Assembly (NCBI GenBank): GCA_938033975.1
Contig: CALHKJ010000404.1
Coordinates: 1-8,678 of the forward strand
Reading direction: 5' to 3'
DNA from: an uncultured Saprospiraceae bacterium
Lineage (GTDB): Bacteria > Bacteroidota > Bacteroidia > Chitinophagales > Saprospiraceae
DNA length: 8,678 nt
The translations under genes were made by a program, and so were the position numbers. Every line of letters begins with the position of its first letter. Within the stretch, counting starts at the first letter, position 1. This document shows positions 1 through 6,200 of this stretch, piece by piece. The notes beneath the pieces were generated by a model, which saw only the letters and a list, made by a program, of their open reading frames with translations, had not been told where the DNA came from and did no database searches.

Positions 1-2479
1 CACCTGTGGAAACATCTTCCCAGAACCAACCCTTAAAATCTGTATTATTTGGATCAGGTATTAAAGGAGCTGCTCCGGCTCCATTATGGTTGGTCAATAT
101 CCTAAAGATCCATAATTTATAAGCATCTTTTAATGCATCAATTGAATTAAATTGATAAGTACTTCTTATAAACATGGTATCACCTGGTATAAATCTTTGT
201 CTGTCTACTTCTGGTACATCATCAATGGTTAATTTTTGTGTCATTGCCTTATCAGCGTAACCGTAATTAACTCTGTACATAGTGTCAATATACGCTTCAA
301 TAAAACAAGGACAAGTCTTACCTCTCCAATCTACATAAAATGCAGCATCGCCACATGATCTGATGATTTCGCATGGATCTGTTGTTCCACAGGAGTTGCA
401 TTCTTCTACTACCTTATATGTTATATATGCAAAGTCATTTGGGAAACAATCTCCTTGTATCTCAAGATTTAGAAAATACTCGTTTAATGTTGCACCAGGA
501 TCACCTGCTAAAACTTCAATTTGGTAGGCAATGGTATCACCCGTAGGAGGATCTACAATCCAATCACCCATTGCAGGAACTGGCACACCTTGATAGGTTG
601 CTGATCCGGCTTCATATCTTATATTATTTATTCTGTTCCCTGCAGCAGTAATATTTACCAATAGTTTTGTATCACCTGGATCTGCACAAGGAGCAATATT
701 ATCAAGACCAAATTCGTAATTATATTCTAGACCATTGGCCAATGGTAACCAAACGCAAGGAGTAGTTACAAATTCTTCTGTAATAGGAACTGCTCTTCCA
801 GCAACAACCATAGTATTTGTTGAACTAGAAATTTCTCCATAGAAGAAACTTACAGGTTCATCCAAGTCACCAAATTCTTGAAATGGTAGACCACAATTAC
901 GCAAAGCTTGTACTTCGACTTTATCAATATTACATGCTAGACTTCCTCCGCAGAATTCTGTTGAGTCAGAGCATGAAATATCTAGTGCATTGGATATAAT
1001 CATAGTTTGACCACCAGGCAAATCGTTTAGTAAACCATCGCCATCATTATCAACAAACCCATAGGCAGGATTTGTATTTGAGGTCATATCTATTTCAATA
1101 GTATTTCCAATTGTGGAATAAAGACTTGGATCTAAGGGGACTCCATTTACCATAAGGTCGGCGATAGAAATTCCATTCCCTAAGCATGCTGGGTACTTCA
1201 CAATTACATCTTGCCAAAGACCATCAATAGGATCAGGATTTTCACCTGAAACATTAAGATCAAAAGTTACATCTGCTCCACAAATACCACCTGCTACAAA
1301 ATTAGAAGAGGAAACAAGTACGGTTGCTCCATAATCTGGCACAAATTGCACACCTCCATTTATTGATGTTGTTTCAGGGCATACTTTATCGCTACACCCG
1401 TAACTAGCAGTATAATCTAAAAACATTGGTTCGCTAACACAACCTTGAACAGTGTAGCAAATTTCTACTATTACGGTCTCATTTGCATCAAGAAAACCAT
1501 CTCCATTACCTGCATTGGCAAAATGACTACCGTCTAACTCTGCTGAAATTGTTCCTGCTGCAGCATCAACTGTGTAGTTGGTTATATTAATACCTGGTAC
1601 CCTTGTTCTGAAAATAGAAATGGCATATTCATCTGAATATCCAGTGACATCAAATAAAAGGTGATCCAATTTGGCTCCTAGTCCATCCTGTCTTATATCA
1701 ATCTGGTGACAACCATTTGCTCCTGATGAAGTTATCGTTCTGGTATCTGGACGAATATCAACTGCATTTAGAACTGGTATTTTAATACCATTGGCATAAT
1801 CACTTATATCAGTTTCAAGCCCAGAGCAAGTGGTTGTCCCAGAAATTGAGTTTTCGTAGGTAAACTCATAGGAAAAGTCAAAGTTAATAGCGCTATTACT
1901 TGATGCATCTACATCACAATCAGCAATAACACCAAAATATACTATATAAACCTCTGCAGAGTCTAAATCTGTCACTAAGAATTCAGGATTTTTAGGATCA
2001 GAGGTATCAAACTCCACAATGGGCATCCCATTTTCTTCTTCAACAAAACCACCATAAGATAAACCATTGTCAAAATTTAAAGTCATAATAACATTAGAGA
2101 TCGGACACTCTCCGCTGTTGAACACCAACATAGAGATTGTATCCGCTTCTGAACAAAGACTTAAATCGTTGACCTGAGGAAATCCAATAATTCCTTGAAG
2201 AGCTGCTACTTGAATCGAAGGACATTCTTCACAAGTTTCCAGCATCATGGAATGCGCTGATTGAATTTCTGCATCAGAAGCTTTTTTGCTTTTTGATTGT
2301 AATGCATTGTAGGCATTTAAGAACACTTGTTCTCGATCACAATCTGCGAATTGATATGCAGCCCAAAATTGATCTACCAATTTTGTGTTAAACTCAGAAT
2401 TCGAAGCAAACAAGTTGCTTGAAAAAAGAAGGGATGCAAACATTAGCATCAAAGCCGAAGCTCGAGTGAAACTTTTCAT
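1..2479 (-). CDS. Large exported cysteine-rich beta-module protein (C-terminus outside window)
   Basis: The first 826 codons of a long exported protein; the frame is open to the left edge. The start at 2479 is chosen because it gives a proper signal peptide: MKSFTR, a hydrophobic core LMLMFASLLF, and a likely signal peptidase I site after SSNLFA (residue 25). Residues 30-100 look helical and polar; from about 105 on the protein is beta-rich with 27 cysteines in total. Residues 324-334 (GNGDGFLDANE) followed by TVIVEICYTV resemble the start of a DUF11-like or related repeat module, and DNDGDGLLND (477-486) is a possible calcium loop. Six cysteines cluster at 694-725. No enzyme motif is seen. 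A T9SS sorting or gliding-associated C-terminal domain would be expected beyond the window but is not visible. Separate promoter and upstream terminators suggest its own transcript. Export is well supported; function is unknown. Confidence 0.88.
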   Translation of the reverse strand, partial: MKSFTRASALMLMFASLLFSSNLFASNSEFNTKLVDQFWAAYQFADCDREQVFLNAYNALQSKSKKASDAEIQSAHSMMLETCEECPSIQVAALQGIIGFPQVNDLSLCSEADTISMLVFNSGECPISNVIMTLNFDNGLSYGGFVEEENGMPIVEFDTSDPKNPEFLVTDLDSAEVYIVYFGVIADCDVDASSNSAINFDFSYEFTYENSISGTTTCSGLETDISDYANGIKIPVLNAVDIRPDTRTITSSGANGCHQIDIRQDGLGAKLDHLLFDVTGYSDEYAISIFRTRVPGINITNYTVDAAAGTISAELDGSHFANAGNGDGFLDANETVIVEICYTVQGCVSEPMFLDYTASYGCSDKVCPETTSINGGVQFVPDYGATVLVSSSNFVAGGICGADVTFDLNVSGENPDPIDGLWQDVIVKYPACLGNGISIADLMVNGVPLDPSLYSTIGNTIEIDMTSNTNPAYGFVDNDGDGLLNDLPGGQTMIISNALDISCSDSTEFCGGSLACNIDKVEVQALRNCGLPFQEFGDLDEPVSFFYGEISSSTNTMVVAGRAVPITEEFVTTPCVWLPLANGLEYNYEFGLDNIAPCADPGDTKLLVNITAAGNRINNIRYEAGSATYQGVPVPAMGDWIVDPPTGDTIAYQIEVLAGDPGATLNEYFLNLEIQGDCFPNDFAYITYKVVEECNSCGTTDPCEIIRSCGDAAFYVDWRGKTCPCFIEAYIDTMYRVNYGYADKAMTQKLTIDDVPEVDRQRFIPGDTMFIRSTYQFNSIDALKDAYKLWIFRILTNHNGAGAAPLIPDPNNTDFKGWFWEDVSTG

Positions 2480-2509
2480 TTCTTAATTACTTTAAAATTG
2501 AATTTGAGT

Positions 2510-2523
2510 GAGTTATATAACTC
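2510..2523. promoter_or_regulatory. Perfect 14-bp palindrome GAGTTATATAACTC
   Basis: A gap-free palindrome that ends 31 bases before the start codon at 2479. Its size and symmetry fit a dimeric repressor site, but no regulator is encoded in the window and only one copy is seen. An RNA hairpin would have little or no loop and so be weak; a DNA-binding role is the better guess. Confidence 0.35.
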
Positions 2524-2584
2524 TTGGTTGCTGGGTGGTCAGCAGATTTTTCAGGTATATTGAATATGTATACTTAACTCTTTT

Positions 2585-2603
2585 TGAATTATGAGCTAAT
2601 TCA
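2585..2603. repeat. Inverted repeat TGAATTA-N5-TAATTCA
   Basis: Perfect 7-bp arms with a five-base spacer, about 28 bp downstream of the -7 box, so inside the predicted leader. It could be an operator or a weak RNA hairpin. AT-rich sequence makes such repeats fairly common by chance. Confidence 0.35.
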
Positions 2604-2630
2604 CTGAATCGGAGGGATAGTCCACACGTA

Positions 2631-2638
2631 CAAAGGTA
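2631..2638 (-). promoter_or_regulatory. Bacteroidota -7 promoter element (TACCTTTG)
   Basis: The minus strand reads TTACCTTTGTAC, a full match to TAnnTTTG, the -7 element read by the Bacteroidota primary sigma factor. The matching -33 TTTG is not seen at the normal spacing; the nearest TTTTG is about 41 bases upstream, which is too far, so support rests on the -7 box alone. Transcription would start near 2625 and give a leader of roughly 145 bases. Confidence 0.5.
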
Positions 2639-2831
2639 ACATATTATGATTAATTATAATATGTAATTGCCGTAAAAATCAAAATTTTAATAAAAAAGCT
2701 GTTTTAGACGGTTGTAGGGGGCTGTTAGTCCTAACTATAAAATTTTATACTGATAAATATCAAATCTACTTCTAACAATAAGTGAAATACTTAGAAATGA
2801 TACATTCAAATACTAATTATGGGTTTTAAGC

Positions 2832-2867
2832 AAGAAAAAAAGGAGTTGGTTATGACACCAACTCCTT
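2832..2867 (-). terminator. Intrinsic terminator 2
   Basis: A perfect 11-bp stem, AAGGAGTTGGT with ACCAACTCCTT (2857-2867 and 2840-2850), around a six-base loop, followed on the minus strand by TTTTTTCTTG. It lies about 64 bases beyond the first terminator. It could be a backup for the adhesin gene or the original terminator of a gene now reduced to the KKLIVVNN tail just upstream. Confidence 0.88.
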
Positions 2868-2900
2868 ATATATAGCCTTACGGCAAATATTTAATTTCCT

Positions 2901-2930
2901 CTAATTGTTTACAACAATTAATTTCTTAGT
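2901..2930 (-). pseudogene. Possible remnant of a second T9SS sorting-domain tail
   Basis: Between the two terminators the minus strand reads T-K-K-L-I-V-V-N-N-stop (TAG at 2903-2901). KKLIVV followed by one to three residues and a stop is how many type A sorting domains end, and it parallels EKITIVE of the intact gene. No start codon or further homologous codons are recognisable upstream, where the terminator lies. The same bases also form an inverted repeat (TAATTGTT/AACAATTA at 2902-2909 and 2913-2920), and with only ten codons chance is a real alternative. Confidence 0.25.
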
Positions 2931-2968
2931 AAAATAAAAAAGGGGAATGACCGAAGTCACTCCCCTTT
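2931..2968 (-). terminator. Intrinsic terminator 1, C(UUCG)G tetraloop
   Basis: On the minus strand the RNA starts 22 bases after the adhesin stop. AAAGGGGAGTGAC pairs with GTCATTCCCCTTT, with one G-T apposition inside the stem, around a TTCG loop closed by C-G. TTTTTATTTT follows directly. The stem spans 2939-2968 and the U-tract reaches 2931. CUUCGG is an unusually stable tetraloop, so this should be an efficient terminator. Confidence 0.9.
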
Positions 2969-2989
2969 GTAATTAACATGAATAAATTT

Positions 2990-3247
2990 TTATTCTACTA
3001 TCGTTATTTTCTCTACAAATACTTTGTCGCTTAATTTAACTCTTACGATATACGCACCTGGTATAAAGTCATTAACATCAATCTGTAGGTTTGTAATTCC
3101 TATCTGAGTTTGACCTTCTTGTAATGTTTTCACAATTGATCCTTTCATATCATATATCTCTCCAGTCATTTCATATGCTGAATTAGTAGTTATATCAATA
3201 TTCAATAGATCACCTGGTGTCACCGGATTAGGATATACTTCTACATC
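2990..3247 (-). other. T9SS type A C-terminal sorting domain (coding segment) and stop
   Basis: The last 85 codons encode the secretion signal. It has VYPNPVTPGD at the start, IYDMKGSIVKTL in the middle, then PGAYIVRVKLSDKVFVEKITIVE-type strands split around the PGAYIVRV motif. This is the pattern of the Por secretion system type A sorting domain, which is recognised by the outer-membrane T9SS and usually removed during attachment to the surface. SprB of Flavobacterium johnsoniae uses a type B domain, so the pairing of SprB repeats with a type A signal is worth noting. Confidence 0.92.
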
Positions 3248-6200
3248 TCTAATATCATCTGTATTAGGACCAATCTCAATAATAATTGTTTCTGACATGC
3301 TGAAGTAACCATCAATATCAACTTGCTTGATTCTATAGTAGTAATCTCCAGCTGTCTCAACATCATAATCATCGAATTGATAGATTTGAATTTCTGGACT
3401 ATCACCTTGAGAATTTACTTTACCAATTTTTTCAAAGTTTGCAATTCCATCTATGCTTCTTTCTATTTCATAGTGGCTTACATTCAATTCATTGGCAACT
3501 TTCCACTCAAGGAAGTTGAAGTCAGTCTTGTTTTCTCCCCAGAAATCAACCCAATCAACAGGTACAGTGATACCATAACCTGCATCAATGGTAAGATTTA
3601 CATCTCCTGGTTGTATTACGAATGTAGGTGAGAACCTAGTTATTGGATCTGCATCACTATCATTCATATCATCGTTGATGGCATCTGGTACAATCAGGGA
3701 GTAGTTACCTGGTCCAACAAACTCGACAGCGTATGTTCCGGCAGGTACTTCAAATAAGTATGTACCATTTACATCCGTAGTTTTTGTTTGCTGGATTTTA
3801 TTGTCTACCATATCCCATAGATTTACAGTAATACCTTCAAGTCCTTTATCACCAGCATCAAACTCGTTACTACTTCCTCCTGGAATATCTAACCAAACTT
3901 GGTTACCAATTCTAGAAGGCACATAAATACCTGCATCAATATCCAATCTATGCTCATCAATTCCTAAGTTGATAATACTAGTTCTACCTTGTGGATTTAT
4001 ATCACTATCCATTTCATTCATTCCACCCATATGTTGAGGAGAAACAAATCTCAATGGAGACATTGCAACTTGTACATAATAATCTCCAGCAAATAAATTA
4101 TCAAATAGATAAAAACCATTTGTTTTAGTTGTTGTAGTCTGAATGATATTTCCTGATTGATCAAGCAGCATCACCTCTACTCCTTCTATTCCTGGTTCAT
4201 CTGCATCTTGTATTCCGTCACCATCAAGGTCATCCCAAACTAGATTTCCTAGACTTGAAAGCGGTGTTGGATCCAATTGTGCATTATCTTCATCATCTTC
4301 TGATTGATCACCGTTATCATTTGCAGGGGCACTATCTACATCAATCTGATCTGCAGCAGTCACCTCAGCAATATTGTTGTAATCATTGATATCAGAAACA
4401 ACAGCATTGAAAGTCAAGTTGATTAATTCACCGTTAGCAATATTCAAGTTTGACCAGATGACTGTATTACCACCAGATATTGTTCCTCCGTTGCTTATTG
4501 CAGTAGGATTTACAAATCCATCTGGTAAGTAATCTGAAACCTGTACTCCTGTCGCATCATTTGGACCACTGTTACTTACACTGATCGTAAATGTTACTAC
4601 TCCATTTATAAATTGAGTAGGATTATCTACAACTTTCGTCAATGCCAAATCAATGATACATGGATCTTCTTCAATTACTACGCTAGCCGTAGCAATACAA
4701 CCCGCTGCATCTGTGACAGTCACTGAATGTGCTCCTAATGCAAGACCTGAAACATTTGCTGAACTAGATCCATCACTCCAACTATAACTATATGGTGTTA
4801 CACCACCTGTTACATTTGCGGAAGCAGATCCATCCATAATACCACAGCCTGCATTTCTACCCTCTATTGTTGCTGAAATTCCAACACTTGTTCCAACTTC
4901 AGTCATACATAAGGTCTCACAACCTTGCGCATCAATCACTGTCACCATATACATTCCTGCAGCAACATTTGAAATAACATCTGTTGTTGCACCAGTACTC
5001 CATGTGTAACTATAAGGAGCTTGACCTCCTGTAGCACTTACCGCAACTGAACCATTATCTAATCCACAAGTTGTTGGGCTAGAACTAGCAGAACAAATTG
5101 GTGAATTAGTAAATCCAATTGTTACATTGCAAGTGTTTGAACATCCATTGGCGTCTGTAACTGTTACAACATAATCACCTGCTGCTAAGCCGCTAACTTG
5201 TTGTCCAATGTCATTGCTACTCCAGTTGTAGTTATAAGGAGCTTGACCTCCTGTTACTGTTACCAAAGCAGATCCATTGTCTTCACCGCAAGTTGCATCT
5301 GTACCAGCAATTGTACATTGTGGCCCTGTGCTATTTGCAATACTCACATCACAACTAGTGATACATCCATTTGCATCTGTCAATGTTGCTGTGTATGTTC
5401 CTGCTGCAAGACCTGTTACTGTTTCAGTAGAAGCTCCGTTAGACCAGACAACTGAGTAAGGAGCTGTTCCTCCAATACCAGTTACAGTTGCAGTTCCAGT
5501 AGCTTCACCACATGTTGTATCAGTTCCTACTGCACTACATGTTGGATTTGTACTTGATTCAATTGTTACATCACATGATGTTGCACATCCATTTGAATCT
5601 GTGATTACTACACTATAATTACCTGGTGCTAGACCAGTTGCTGTTTCTGTAGTAATACCGTTGTTCCAAGCATATGTATATGGAGCAGATCCTCCAGTTG
5701 CAGTTGCTTGAGCGGATCCATTATTTTCTCCACACGCTGTATCAGTTGCTACGATTGAACAAGTAGGCATATCACTGTCACTAATAGTTACATCGCAAGA
5801 TGTTGTACATCCATTTAAGTCAGTTACTGTTACCGAATAAGTTCCAGCGACAAGACCTGCATTGTTTGCAGAAGTTGCCCCATTACTCCACGAGTATGTA
5901 TAAGGTGCAACTCCACCATTTGCGATTACATTAGCTGCTCCATTTGCATCTCCACAAGAAGTATCTGTTCCAGAAACCGTACATGTTGGCAACTCACTAC
6001 CGACAACGATTGCGCTGCAAGTAGTAATACATCCGTTTGAATCCGTTACTGTTACATCATATGTTCCTGCAGCCAATCCACTGATAGAGCTTGCAGTATC
6101 ACCATTGCTCCAAGCATAGGTATAAGGTGCAACTCCACCAGAAGCAATTACTTCTGCTTGTCCGTTAGCTTCACCACAAGTTGTTGTTGTAGAACTTGTT

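Larger units (their letters stand above)
2480..2831 (-). other. Non-coding promoter and leader region of the downstream gene
   Basis: About 350 bases with no gene on either strand. It is strongly AT-rich and holds the probable promoter at 2631-2638 and several inverted repeats: GTTAG/CTAAC at 2724-2735, TGAATTA/TAATTCA at 2585-2603, GTATA/TATAC at 2555-2573, TGCTG/CAGCA at 2529-2544 and a perfect 14-bp palindrome at 2510-2523. I recognise no known riboswitch. The start codon at 2479 is preceded by AATTAAGAA and no Shine-Dalgarno sequence, as is usual in Bacteroidota. Confidence 0.6.

Noticed and set aside
2601..2642. Minus-strand 13-codon leader frame starting MLPLYVW
   Set aside because: Its start codon overlaps the predicted -7 promoter box, so it would not be on the transcript, and it has no ribosome-binding context.
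2761..2768. Second TAnnTTTG match (TAGATTTG) on the minus strand
   Set aside because: It lacks a -33 TTTG at normal spacing and the typical following bases; the match at 2631-2638 is closer to the gene and better in context. It remains a possible alternative promoter.
2875..2884. Small hairpin GCC-TTAC-GGC between the terminators
   Set aside because: Only three base pairs and no U-tract.
3323..3631. Plus-strand open frame of 102 codons
   Set aside because: It lies opposite the fibronectin-like and SdrD B-like coding region, has no recognisable domain, and its composition is that of an antisense shadow.
5198..5459. Two overlapping plus-strand open frames, rich in Cys, Ser and Val
   Set aside because: They are antisense readings of the SprB repeats; the low-complexity composition comes from the repeat on the other strand.
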